From positions 207,652-271,651 of the forward strand of contig NZ_BMYD01000005.1 of assembly GCF_014652095.1 (NCBI RefSeq): a DNA stretch of 64,000 bases, written 5' to 3'. Below the pieces are notes generated by a model. That model was not told where the DNA came from, did not search any database, and saw only the letters and a program-made list of their open reading frames with translations. The DNA comes from Cognatilysobacter bugurensis (GTDB lineage: Bacteria > Pseudomonadota > Gammaproteobacteria > Xanthomonadales > Xanthomonadaceae). Positions 52,188 to 60,937 of this stretch are shown here, piece after piece (position 1 is the first letter of the stretch; each line of letters begins with the position of its first letter). A program made the translations under genes and the position numbers.

Positions 52188-52855
52188 CCGCGCGCGGCCT
52201 GGATTTCGCCGAACGCCGCGTGCTCATCAGCGCCGGGCCGACGTTCGAAGACATCGACCCGGTGCGCTTCATCGGCAACCGCAGCAGCGGCAAGATGGGC
52301 TTTGCGATCGCGCATGCGGCCGCGCGTCGCGGCGCGCGCGTGATGCTCGTCGCCGGCCCGGTCTCGCTGCCGACTCCGGACGACGTGCAGCGCATCGACG
52401 TGCGCTCGGCCGCGCAGATGCACGCCGCCGTGCTCGGCCAGCTGCCCGCTGATGTCTACATCGGCGCCGCTGCAGTCGCGGACTACACGCCGCGCGAGCC
52501 GGCGGCGATCAAGCTCAAGAAGCGCCCGGGCCAGGACACGCTCACGCTCGAACTCGTGCGCACGCCCGACATCCTCGCCGAGGTCGCCGCGCATGCGCAG
52601 CGCCCGCGGCTCGTGGTCGGCTTCGCGGCCGAGACCGACCGCGTCGCTGAGTACGCGCGCGGCAAGCTCGTCGCAAAGAAGGTCGACCTCATCGCCGCGA
52701 ACCGCGTCGGCGTCGCCGGCTGCGGCTTCGAGAGCGACGACAACGCGCTGTCGGTGCTGTGGCCCGATGGCGGCTGCGAGCTCGGTCCGGCGCCGAAGGG
52801 CGAGCTCGCCGACGCGCTGCTCGATGTGATCGCTCGCCACTGGGCGTCGCGCTGA
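52184..52855 (+). CDS. coaB: Phosphopantothenate-cysteine ligase, separate gene
   Basis: 223 aa. [39 protein letters not shown] and [10 protein letters not shown] define the synthetase. Begins at ATG 52184 within the ATGA overlap. In most gammaproteobacteria this is the C-terminal half of one CoaBC protein. Both halves look intact. coaBC-dut-algC is the common neighbourhood in pseudomonads and xanthomonads. Confidence 0.88.
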   Translation: MTARGLDFAERRVLISAGPTFEDIDPVRFIGNRSSGKMGFAIAHAAARRGARVMLVAGPVSLPTPDDVQRIDVRSAAQMHAAVLGQLPADVYIGAAAVADYTPREPAAIKLKKRPGQDTLTLELVRTPDILAEVAAHAQRPRLVVGFAAETDRVAEYARGKLVAKKVDLIAANRVGVAGCGFESDDNALSVLWPDGGCELGPAPKGELADALLDVIARHWASR

Positions 52856-52907
52856 GGCCGTCGGCGACGACGCCGCCTGCATGGCGATCTGCGAGACTCG
52901 ACCTCCA

Positions 52908-53375
52908 ATGACCGCCTCGCACCGAACGCTCGAACTCAAACTGCTCGATCTGCGCTTTGGCGCGGAATGGCCCTTGCCGCAGTACGCGACCGACGCGAGC
53001 GCCGGTCTGGACCTGCGCGCGGCGCTCGATGCGCCACTCGCGCTCGCGCCCGGCGATGCCGCGCTCGTGCCGTCGGGCTTTGCGCTGCACATCGGCGATC
53101 CCGGCCTGTGCGCGGTCGTGCTGCCGCGCTCGGGGCTCGGGCACAAGCACGGCCTCGTGCTCGGCAACGGCACCGGGCTGATCGACGCCGACTACCAGGG
53201 CCCGCTCCTGATCAGCATGTGGAACCGCGGCCGCGAGGTTTATACGATCCAGCCGGGGGACCGCATCGCGCAGCTCGTCGTGCTGCCGATCGTGCGGGCG
53301 CGGCTGCAGGTCGTGGACGAATTCGAGGCGAGCGCGCGGGGCGCGGGCGGCTTCGGCCACACCGGCGTGCGCTGA
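52908..53375 (+). CDS. dut: dUTP diphosphatase
   Basis: 155 aa. Motifs in order: [49 protein letters not shown] (glycine-rich C-terminal lid). Removes dUTP and supplies dUMP. Start ATG at 52908 ([18 protein letters not shown]); an ATG at 52881 is open but outside the family start. Confidence 0.96.
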   Translation: MTASHRTLELKLLDLRFGAEWPLPQYATDASAGLDLRAALDAPLALAPGDAALVPSGFALHIGDPGLCAVVLPRSGLGHKHGLVLGNGTGLIDADYQGPLLISMWNRGREVYTIQPGDRIAQLVVLPIVRARLQVVDEFEASARGAGGFGHTGVR

Positions 53376-53412
53376 TGCGCGTCGGCCCCGTCAGGCATCA
53401 CGGAGTGCATCG

Positions 53413-55788
53413 ATGGTCGATCTGAACAACGCGCGTCCACGCTTGCGGCCCGAGCAGGTGCGCCTGCTGCTGGGCGCGCTCGCTGCGCTGTGCCTGCTGC
53501 TGGCCGGCTGGTTTGCCTGGAGCGCGTGGGAGCTCCACCGCGCCGAGACGCGCCGCGCCGATGTGCAGGCCGCGCGCGATGCTGCAGTCGACGCGGCCCG
53601 CACCGCGTTGGTGGCCGACAAGCGCCGGCTCGCCGAGCGCGTGGCGCAGCCCGCACTGCGCGTGGCGGTCGAGCGAGGTGACTTAGAGGCCGCCGGTCGG
53701 CTGCTTGTGCAGGACTGGCCGGGCGCGACGCAGGGCATCGTGATGGCGCCCGATCTCGCGCCCGCGTACGCGCCACTCGCAGGCGGTCAGCCGCCGCGCG
53801 GCGCGTACGGTCGCCTGAGCGTGCTGGAAGCCGCCCTCGTCGAGGACGGCCCGGTGTCGGCCATCGTCCACGAAGGCAGCGCCCCGAAGCTCGCACTCGC
53901 AGCACCGGTGCGCATCGGCGCCGGCGATCTGCTCGGCGGCGTGGCGCTCGTCGAACTGCCGCTCCAGCGCATGAGCGGCGGCCTGGACGCTGCGACGGTC
54001 CCGGACGGCGGCTACCTCGCGCTGCGGCAGGGCACGGCGAGCGTCGTCGAAGTCGGCGACGCGACGCTCTCGAACGGCGCCGAGGCGCTCGCGCGCAAGA
54101 TCGACGGCAGCGACCTGCGCGTCGCCGCCGCGGTGCCCGACACCGCCGGCGGCCCGCTCGGGCTCGGTGCGCTCGGCAGTGCGATCGCGGCGCTCGTGCT
54201 GCTCACGCTCGCCGCCGCGCTGGGGCTCGGCCCGCGCATGCTCGCGCGTCGCCGCGGCGAGTCGATCGAGGGCGACGGCCCCGGACACACGCTTGCCGAG
54301 GCGCTGCAGCTTGCGGCCGCGCAGGCCCCCGCAGCGACGCGCAACATGCCGGCCGGCGCGCCGCCGGCCACGCCCGAAGACCGCGCGGCCGAGCCGGACG
54401 CAACGGTCTCGAACGTCGACCGCGGCATTTTCCGCGCGTACGACATCCGCGGCATCGTCGGGCAGAACCTCGATGCCGACGTCGCCGAACGCATCGGCGA
54501 GGCAATCGGCACGGTCATGCACGAGCGCGGCCTGCGCGAGATCGTGGTCGGTCGCGACGGCCGCCTGTCGGGGCCGGCGCTCATCGAAGGCCTGATCCGT
54601 GGCCTGCGCACGACCGGGCGCGACGTGATCGACATCGGCCTTGCGCCGACGCCGCTCGTGTACTTCGGCGCGTACCAGCTCAACGCGGGCTCGTGCGTGT
54701 CGGTGACCGGCAGCCACAACCCGCCCGATTACAACGGTTTCAAGATCGTCATCGGCGGCGAGACGCTGTCGGGCGATGCGATCGTCGAGCTGTTCCATCG
54801 CATCGCCGGTGATCGCGTGCACCGCGCGAACGCGGCCGGCGCGCTGCGTCATCAGGACATCGGCGAGGACTACGTGCAGCGCATCGCCGCGGACGTGCAG
54901 ATCGAACGCCCGCTGCGCGTGGTCGTCGACGCCGGCAACGGCGTGGCCGGCGACATCGCGCCGCGCGTGCTGCAGGCGGTCGGCGCCGACGTGATCCCGC
55001 TGTACTGCGAGATCGACGGCACGTTCCCGAACCACCACCCCGACCCGAGCGAACCGCACAACCTCACCGACCTCATCGCGGCGGTGCGCCGCGAGGGCGC
55101 CGACCTCGGCGTCGCATTCGACGGGGACGCCGACCGGCTCGGCGTGGTCACGCGCGACGGGAACATGATCTACCCCGATCGCCTGTTGATGCTGTTCGCG
55201 GCCGACGTGCTGGAGCGCAACCCGGGCGCGCTCGTGATCTTCGACGTCAAATGCACCGGGCGGCTGCCGGGCCACATCCTGCGCCACGGCGGCAGCCCGC
55301 TGATGTGGAAGACCGGACACTCGCTGATCAAGGCGAAGATGCGCGAGACCGACGCCGAGCTCGCGGGTGAGATGAGCGGCCACTTCTTCTTCAAGGAGCG
55401 CTGGTACGGCTTCGACGACGGCATCTACGCCGCCGCGCGCCTGCTCGAGATCCTCGCCGCGCAGCCCGGCACGCCGTCGGACACGCTCGACGCCTTGCCG
55501 AATGGCATATCGACGCCGGAGATCAAGGTCGACGCACCGGCCGGCAACCCGCATGCATTCGTCGAGCGTTTCCGCGGCGAGGCCGTATTCGAAGGCGCGC
55601 GCCTGTCGACGATCGACGGGTTGCGCGTCGACTGGCCCGACGGCTGGGGCCTGGTGCGCGCGTCGAACACGACGCCGGTGCTGGTCATGCGCTTCGACGC
55701 GGACTCCGAGGCGGCGCTTGCCCGCATCCAGGGCGTGTTCCGCGAGCAACTGCTGAAGCTGCAGCCGGATCTCGTGCTGCCGTTCTAG
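53413..55788 (+). CDS. algC: Phosphomannomutase/phosphoglucomutase with N-terminal membrane domain
   Basis: 791 aa. Residues 1-330: a transmembrane helix (LLLGALAALCLLLAGWFAW), a long extracytoplasmic part and a second helix near 255-275. The C-terminal 455 residues are a complete alpha-D-phosphohexomutase: start FRAYDIRGIVG (about 338), phosphoserine loop TGSHNPPDYNGFKI (about 431), metal loop FDGDADRLG (about 568), sugar-binding GEMSGHFFFKE (about 651) and RASNTTPVL (about 749). AlgC-type enzymes supply sugar phosphates for LPS and exopolysaccharide. The fused membrane domain, shared with xanthomonad homologues, has no known role. Confidence 0.94.
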   Translation: MVDLNNARPRLRPEQVRLLLGALAALCLLLAGWFAWSAWELHRAETRRADVQAARDAAVDAARTALVADKRRLAERVAQPALRVAVERGDLEAAGRLLVQDWPGATQGIVMAPDLAPAYAPLAGGQPPRGAYGRLSVLEAALVEDGPVSAIVHEGSAPKLALAAPVRIGAGDLLGGVALVELPLQRMSGGLDAATVPDGGYLALRQGTASVVEVGDATLSNGAEALARKIDGSDLRVAAAVPDTAGGPLGLGALGSAIAALVLLTLAAALGLGPRMLARRRGESIEGDGPGHTLAEALQLAAAQAPAATRNMPAGAPPATPEDRAAEPDATVSNVDRGIFRAYDIRGIVGQNLDADVAERIGEAIGTVMHERGLREIVVGRDGRLSGPALIEGLIRGLRTTGRDVIDIGLAPTPLVYFGAYQLNAGSCVSVTGSHNPPDYNGFKIVIGGETLSGDAIVELFHRIAGDRVHRANAAGALRHQDIGEDYVQRIAADVQIERPLRVVVDAGNGVAGDIAPRVLQAVGADVIPLYCEIDGTFPNHHPDPSEPHNLTDLIAAVRREGADLGVAFDGDADRLGVVTRDGNMIYPDRLLMLFAADVLERNPGALVIFDVKCTGRLPGHILRHGGSPLMWKTGHSLIKAKMRETDAELAGEMSGHFFFKERWYGFDDGIYAAARLLEILAAQPGTPSDTLDALPNGISTPEIKVDAPAGNPHAFVERFRGEAVFEGARLSTIDGLRVDWPDGWGLVRASNTTPVLVMRFDADSEAALARIQGVFREQLLKLQPDLVLPF

Positions 55789-55820
55789 TCGGCCGCGCGC
55801 CGCCGGTCCCCGGAAACGCA

Positions 55821-55845
55821 ACAGGCCCGCAGTGCGGGCCTGTTT
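55821..55845. terminator. Terminator between algC and the convergent gene
   Basis: 10-bp stem (ACAGGCCCGC / GCGGGCCTGT) with a three-base loop and TTT after it; short T tract, but convergent placement supports it. Confidence 0.75.
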
Positions 55846-55883
55846 CATGTGCGCTGCCGGAGCCCGACGCGACGCCCGGTGCC

Positions 55884-56552
55884 TCAGCCGCCGTTGCCGC
55901 CGGCCGCTGCGTCCGCCGCGGAGATCTTGAGCGCGCGGTAGCGCGCGAGCGTGTCGGCAAACTCGCCCTGGACCTCCGCCGCTTCGCGCTGGTGGTCCGT
56001 GAGCAGGCGCTGCTGGCGTTGCAGCTCGGCGTGCTGGGTGCGGATGTTATCGCCGAGCGGCTTTGCGACCGGCTTGCCCATGAGCTCGGCCTCGCCGGCC
56101 CGGCGCAGCAGGCTCAGCAGGCTCTGGCGCAGCCCCGTGACCGCCATCCGCGACGACTGCAGCGTGCCCTGGCTCAGCGACAACCGATGCTCGTACGCCC
56201 GCCGCAGTTCCGCCTCGGACGCGTAGGACTCGACCATCGCGAGTTCGCGCCGTTTCTGCGCCTCGGCCGCCAGTGCAGCTTGGCGTTCGGCCTCCGCGCG
56301 CGCGGCCGCCGCGGCGCGCTCATCGGCGCTCAGGGCGCGGTCGACGCGTCCCGTCGCCAGGCCGCTGCGGGCACTGATCTCGGTGCGCGCGCTGTCGACG
56401 GCGGTCGCGGGCAGCGCATCGCCGCAGACCTTGCTGCCGTTCTCGTTCCAGCAATACAGCTTCTTCGCTGCGCCGTCGCCGTTTCGTTGCGCGGCGGCAG
56501 GCCCGGCCAGCGCGACAAGCGCGGCGGCGGTCCACCACAGGGTTCGATGCAT
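55884..56552 (-). CDS. Periplasmic coiled-coil protein with DUF4124-like start
   Basis: 222 aa. Signal peptide (LWWTAAALVALAGPAAA), a small domain KLYCWNENGSKVCGDALP resembling the DUF4124 fold with two cysteines, and then long helices rich in Ala, Arg, Glu and Gln (about residues 80-205) predicted as coiled coil. Start at 56552 (MHRTLWW) is chosen for the signal peptide. No function assigned; convergent with algC. Confidence 0.75.
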   Translation of the reverse strand: MHRTLWWTAAALVALAGPAAAQRNGDGAAKKLYCWNENGSKVCGDALPATAVDSARTEISARSGLATGRVDRALSADERAAAAARAEAERQAALAAEAQKRRELAMVESYASEAELRRAYEHRLSLSQGTLQSSRMAVTGLRQSLLSLLRRAGEAELMGKPVAKPLGDNIRTQHAELQRQQRLLTDHQREAAEVQGEFADTLARYRALKISAADAAAGGNGG

Positions 56553-56660
56553 CGGCCCGGTCCCCCTTGAACAGGTCGTCTCGCGATCGTCAACCGATCG
56601 CTTCACAGATTCAAGCCGGCCGCGCGCCAACGCGGACCGGCGACACAGTCTGAGGCGGCG

Positions 56661-57326
56661 TCAGCCGCCGCTGCCGTAGCGCGCGCGGTAGGCGAGCAGC
56701 GCCTCGCGCTGCGCCGCCAGGCCGGCATCCGCCTCGGCGAAGCCGAGCAGGTCGTCGAGCGTCGCGACCGCCACGACCGGCAGGCCGTGCTCGTGGGCCA
56801 CGGTCTCGGCCGCAGAGCGGCGCGCGCCCGGCGCGATGTCGACCCCGCCGGCCGCTTCCTGCCGGTCGAGCGCGATCACGATGCCGGCCGCGGCGCCCCC
56901 GGCGTCGCCGATGAGCGCGAGCGCCTCGCGGATCGCAGTGCCCGCGGTGATCACGTCGTCGACGATCAACACGCGCCGGCCCTCGAGCGGAGCGCCGATC
57001 AGTCGGCCGCCCTCGCCGTGCGCCTTCGCCTCCTTGCGGTTGAACGCCAGCGGCAGATCGCGCCCGCGGCGCGCGAACTCGCACGCGAGCACGGTCGCCA
57101 GCGGAATGCCCTTGTACGCCGGGCCAAACAGCAGGTCGTACTCCACGCCGGCCGCGTCGACCGCGTCGGCGTAGCACCGCGCCAGCTCGGCCAGCGCCGC
57201 GCCCGAGTCGAAGCGGCCGGCGTTGAAAAAGTACGGGCTCGTGCGGCCGGACTTGAGCGTGAATTCGCCGAAGCGCAGCGCGTCGGCGCGCAGTGCGAGA
57301 TGCAGGAAGCGGGTGCGATGGTCCAT
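56661..57326 (-). CDS. pyrE: Orotate phosphoribosyltransferase
   Basis: 221 aa. TLKSGRTSPYFFNAGRF, LLFGPAYKGIPLA, NRKEAKAHGEGG and the PRPP loop VLIVDDVITAGTA are present. Pyrimidine synthesis step five. Start ATG at 57326 (MDHRTRFLHLALRADALRFG). Divergent from an exonuclease III gene, as crc is divergent from pyrE in Pseudomonas. Confidence 0.95.
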   Translation of the reverse strand: MDHRTRFLHLALRADALRFGEFTLKSGRTSPYFFNAGRFDSGAALAELARCYADAVDAAGVEYDLLFGPAYKGIPLATVLACEFARRGRDLPLAFNRKEAKAHGEGGRLIGAPLEGRRVLIVDDVITAGTAIREALALIGDAGGAAAGIVIALDRQEAAGGVDIAPGARRSAAETVAHEHGLPVVAVATLDDLLGFAEADAGLAAQREALLAYRARYGSGG

Positions 57327-57462
57327 CGGCTTGAAGCTCGGGCGTCCAAAGCCGGCATCGTAAAGCAGGGCCCGCGTCACATGCGCGGGTCGGATCGCGA
57401 TCACGGATCGGATAGGCTGCACCGTCGCTCGCGACCGCTTTCCCCCAATCGATCCAGGCTTC

Positions 57463-58245
57463 ATGCGCATCATCAGCTTCAACGCCAACGGCCTGCGTTC
57501 GGCCACCAACAAGGGCTTTTTCGACTGGTTCGCCCAGCAGCACGCCGACGTGCTGTGCGTGCAGGAGACGAAGGCGCAGGAGCACCAGCTCGCCGACGCC
57601 CGCTTCCGGCCGGACGGCTACCACGTCGCGTTCCGGGATGCCTCGACGAAGAAGGGCTACAGCGGCGTGGCGATCTACAGCCGCCGCGAGCCCGACGAGG
57701 TGCGCACCGAGATGGGCTGGGCCCCGTTCGACGAAGAAGGCCGGTACATCGAGGCGCGGTTCGGCAACCTCAGCGTGGTCTCGTTCTACATCCCGTCGGG
57801 CTCGTCTCGCGAGGATCGACAGGCGTTCAAGCTGCAGGTCATGGACTGGCTGCGCGCGCACCTCGATGAATGGCTCGCCTCGGGCCGCGAGTACGTGCTG
57901 TGCGGCGACTGGAACATCGTGCGTTCGAAGCTCGACATCAAGAACTGGACGAGCAACCAGAAGAACTCCGGCTGCCTGCCCTGCGAGCGCGACTGGCTCA
58001 ACGGCGTGTGCTGCGACAAGACCGGCTGGATCGACAGCTACCGCGCGCTGCACCCAACCGGCCAGGACTACACCTGGTGGAGCAACCGCGGCGCGGCGCG
58101 CGCGAACAACGTCGGTTGGCGCATCGACTACCAATTTGTAACGCCGGGCCTGCGCGAGCGCATCCGCGCCTGCGCGATCGAGCGTGAGCGGCGTTTCTCC
58201 GACCACGCCCCGTTCATCGTCGACTACGGAATCGAACTGCCATGA
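57463..58245 (+). CDS. Exodeoxyribonuclease III paralogue (ExoA/Crc-like)
   Basis: 260 aa, EEP-family nuclease. FNANGLRSATNKGFFDWF, VQETKAQEHQL, CGDWNIVRSKLDIKN, NNVGWRIDYQFVTPGL and FSDHAPFIVDY keep the catalytic residues, so it should be an active AP endonuclease, unlike Pseudomonas Crc, which shares its place beside pyrE but lacks nuclease activity. A 4-base ATGA overlap joins it to ampG. Confidence 0.93.
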   Translation: MRIISFNANGLRSATNKGFFDWFAQQHADVLCVQETKAQEHQLADARFRPDGYHVAFRDASTKKGYSGVAIYSRREPDEVRTEMGWAPFDEEGRYIEARFGNLSVVSFYIPSGSSREDRQAFKLQVMDWLRAHLDEWLASGREYVLCGDWNIVRSKLDIKNWTSNQKNSGCLPCERDWLNGVCCDKTGWIDSYRALHPTGQDYTWWSNRGAARANNVGWRIDYQFVTPGLRERIRACAIERERRFSDHAPFIVDYGIELP

Positions 58246-59555
58246 GCACCGCCGCCCACGCCGACGACGCGCCCACTTCATACAAGGGCTGGGCCGGCAT
58301 CAAGCGTGCGTTCGGTACGCCGTCGGCGCTGACGATGATGCTGCTCGGCTTTGGCAGCGGCCTGCCGTTCTTGCTGATCGCCTCGTCGACGCTGTCCACT
58401 CGCCTGCGCGACGTCGGCCTCGACCTCGGCAGCATCGGCCTGATCAGCCTTGCGAGCTTCTTCTACCTGCTCAAGTTCGTCTGGGCGCCGCTGATCGACC
58501 GCTACGCGTTCCCGCTCACCGCGTTCCTCGGCCGTCGCCGCTCGTGGCTGCTGGCCGCGCAGGTGCTCGTAACGCTGAGTCTCGTCGCGCTCGCATACGA
58601 GCAGCCGCAGTTGGGCGTCGGCGGGCTTGTGCTCTGGGTGCTCATCGCCTCATTTGCGGGTGCGACGCAGGACTCGGCGGTCGACGCCTACCGCATCGAG
58701 ATCGCGCCGCCGTCGGCGCAGGCCGCGCTCGCGGCGACCTACACGCTCGGCTACCGCATCGGCCTGATCTGCGCGGGCGCGGGCGCGTTGTATCTCGCCG
58801 AGTTCGGCGGCTGGACGCAGGCCTATCTCGTCATGGCCGGACTGATGGCGTTGCCGATCATCGCGACGCTGCTGAGCCGTGAACCGGTCGCGCCGGTTTC
58901 GACCGTCGAGCGGCGCATCGATTTCGTCGGCGCGTTCTGGCAGCCGTTCACGAGCTTCTTCAGTGCAAACGGGCTCGCGCTCGGCCTCGCGCTTCTCCTG
59001 TTCGTCGGCCTGTTCAAGTTCCCCGATCAGGTCATCGGCGTCATGGCCGGCCCGTTCTACCTCGACTCGGGCTACACCAAGGCCGACATCGCAACCGTGT
59101 CCAAGCTCTACGGCGTGTGGACCGGCATCCTCGGCGCATTCGCAGGCGGGCTTGCAGTCGCCGCGTTCGGATTCCGGCGCATGCTGTTCGTCGCCGCGAT
59201 CGCGGTCGCGCTGTCGAACATCGCGTTTGTGCTGATGGCGCAGAACCCGTCGGAGATCTGGGCGTTCTACGCCGCGATCACCGCCGACAACCTCTCGCAG
59301 GGCTTCGCCGGGACCGTGCTCGTCGCATTCATGTCCTCGTTGACCGATCGCAACTTCACCGCGACGCAGTACGCGCTGCTTGTCTCGCTCGCGAACTTGC
59401 CCGGCAAGTTCGTCGGCGGTGTGTCGGGCTTCATGGTCGAGGCGACGAGCTACACGACGTTCTTCGTGTTCAGTGCGCTCACGGTCGTGCCGACGCTGCT
59501 GCTGCTCGCTTGGCTGTGGCCGCGCATCCGCGAGGCATCGGCCGACCACGCGTAA
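58242..59555 (+). CDS. ampG: AmpG-family muropeptide permease (MFS)
   Basis: 437 aa, 12 or more hydrophobic helices. GFGSGLPFLLIASSTLSTRL and KFVWAPLIDRYAFPLTAFLGRRRSW are AmpG signatures (loop 2-3), and QDSAVDAYRIE is conserved. Imports GlcNAc-anhydroMurNAc muropeptides for recycling. Overlaps the upstream nuclease gene. anmK lies convergent downstream. Confidence 0.93.
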   Translation: MSTAAHADDAPTSYKGWAGIKRAFGTPSALTMMLLGFGSGLPFLLIASSTLSTRLRDVGLDLGSIGLISLASFFYLLKFVWAPLIDRYAFPLTAFLGRRRSWLLAAQVLVTLSLVALAYEQPQLGVGGLVLWVLIASFAGATQDSAVDAYRIEIAPPSAQAALAATYTLGYRIGLICAGAGALYLAEFGGWTQAYLVMAGLMALPIIATLLSREPVAPVSTVERRIDFVGAFWQPFTSFFSANGLALGLALLLFVGLFKFPDQVIGVMAGPFYLDSGYTKADIATVSKLYGVWTGILGAFAGGLAVAAFGFRRMLFVAAIAVALSNIAFVLMAQNPSEIWAFYAAITADNLSQGFAGTVLVAFMSSLTDRNFTATQYALLVSLANLPGKFVGGVSGFMVEATSYTTFFVFSALTVVPTLLLLAWLWPRIREASADHA

Positions 59556-59773
59556 TCCTCGAGCGCGGCGGCGGCTTTTCGAGGCATCGCGGCCCGCGCG
59601 GCCTACGTGCCTGCCTGAGCCGTGCCGGGTGCGGCGTCGGGCGCAGTCAACGGGTGTCCGACGCGTGTCGATCGAGCAGGCGCTGGGCTGTACACGGGCA
59701 AGGGCAGGGCGGCGCAGCCGTGTCGCCTTTTGTTGCCGCCAACCATGATCGGTGGCGAGTGTTTCCTGGGTGC

Positions 59774-60934
59774 TCAGGCCCGGTGCAGTGCCCCAAGCAC
59801 GCGCAACCCCCGCGCCCCCGTGACCGCAAGCAGGTTCCCCGGCCGGCCCAGCAGTGTCTGCCGCGCGAGCCACGCGAACGCCATCGCCTCGACAAAATCC
59901 GGATCCAGCCCGTGCGCGGCCGTCGATTCGATCGCAACGCCCGGCAGCCGTGCGCCGATGCGCGCAAGCAATGCCGGGTTGCGCACGCCGCCGCCGCAGG
60001 CCAGCACCCGACGCGTCGTCGGTTGCGTCGCACGCAGCGCATCGGCAATCGTCGCCGCACTGAGCTCGAGCAGCGTGGCCTGCACGTCCGCCACCGCTTC
60101 GTCGCCGCGCAGCCGGGATGCGAGCCAGTCGAGGTGGAAGTGCTCGCGCCCGCTGCTTTTCGGCGGCGGCTGCGCGAACCACGGCTCGTCGAGCAGCCGC
60201 GCGAGCAATGCCCCGTCGATGCGGCCGCTTGCGGCCAGCGCGCCGCCCTCGTCGTAGGGCCGGCCGGTGTGGCGCAGGCACCACGCATCGAGCAGCGCGT
60301 TCGCCGGGCCGGTGTCGAAGCCGCGCACGTCGCCGCTCGCCGGCAGCAGGGTGAAATTGGCGATGCCGCCCAGGTTGAGCACCGCGCGGTCTTCCGCGCT
60401 GTCGTGCAGCAGCGCGGCGTGGAAGGCCGGCACCAGCGGCGCCCCCTGGCCGCCTGCGGCAATGTCGCGCCGGCGGAAATCGGCCACGGTGTCGATACCC
60501 GTGCGCTCGGCGATCACGCTCGCGTCGCCGATCTGCCATGAGAACGGATACCGGCCGTCAAACGCGGCGCCGGCCGGGCGATGCCGGACGGTCTGACCGT
60601 GCGAGCCGACGGCCACGATCCGGGCGGCCTCGACGCCTGCGCCGTCGATGACCTCGCGCGTGGCTGCGGCGAATGCTTCGCCCACCTGCACGTCGAGCGT
60701 GGCCAGTTCCTCAAGTGAGCGCGCGTCGCCGCCCTGTCCCAGGTCGACCAGGCGGGCGCGCAGCGCCGGTTCCCACGGGGCCGTCAGCGCGTGCACGAGC
60801 TCGCAGCGCAGCGCGTCGTCGTCATGCTCATCGAACCGCACGAGCGCGGCGTCGATGCCATCGGCGCTGGTGCCGGAAATCAGCCCGACGAACAGCCCCG
60901 CGCGCGCGCGCTCGGGTGCATCGCCGCGCTGCAT
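59774..60934 (-). CDS. anmK: Anhydro-N-acetylmuramic acid kinase
   Basis: 386 aa. [16 protein letters not shown] at the N-terminus, [41 protein letters not shown] and [14 protein letters not shown] are the family blocks. Phosphorylates anhydroMurNAc imported by AmpG. Three bases separate it from the upstream M23 peptidase gene. Confidence 0.96.
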   Translation of the reverse strand: MQRGDAPERARAGLFVGLISGTSADGIDAALVRFDEHDDDALRCELVHALTAPWEPALRARLVDLGQGGDARSLEELATLDVQVGEAFAAATREVIDGAGVEAARIVAVGSHGQTVRHRPAGAAFDGRYPFSWQIGDASVIAERTGIDTVADFRRRDIAAGGQGAPLVPAFHAALLHDSAEDRAVLNLGGIANFTLLPASGDVRGFDTGPANALLDAWCLRHTGRPYDEGGALAASGRIDGALLARLLDEPWFAQPPPKSSGREHFHLDWLASRLRGDEAVADVQATLLELSAATIADALRATQPTTRRVLACGGGVRNPALLARIGARLPGVAIESTAAHGLDPDFVEAMAFAWLARQTLLGRPGNLLAVTGARGLRVLGALHRA

Positions 60935-60937
60935 GGA

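Noticed and set aside
55843..55858. TGTTTCATGTG..., resembling half of a parS site
   Set aside because: Only the left half matches; the palindromic right half is absent. ParB in this window would need a full 16-base site.
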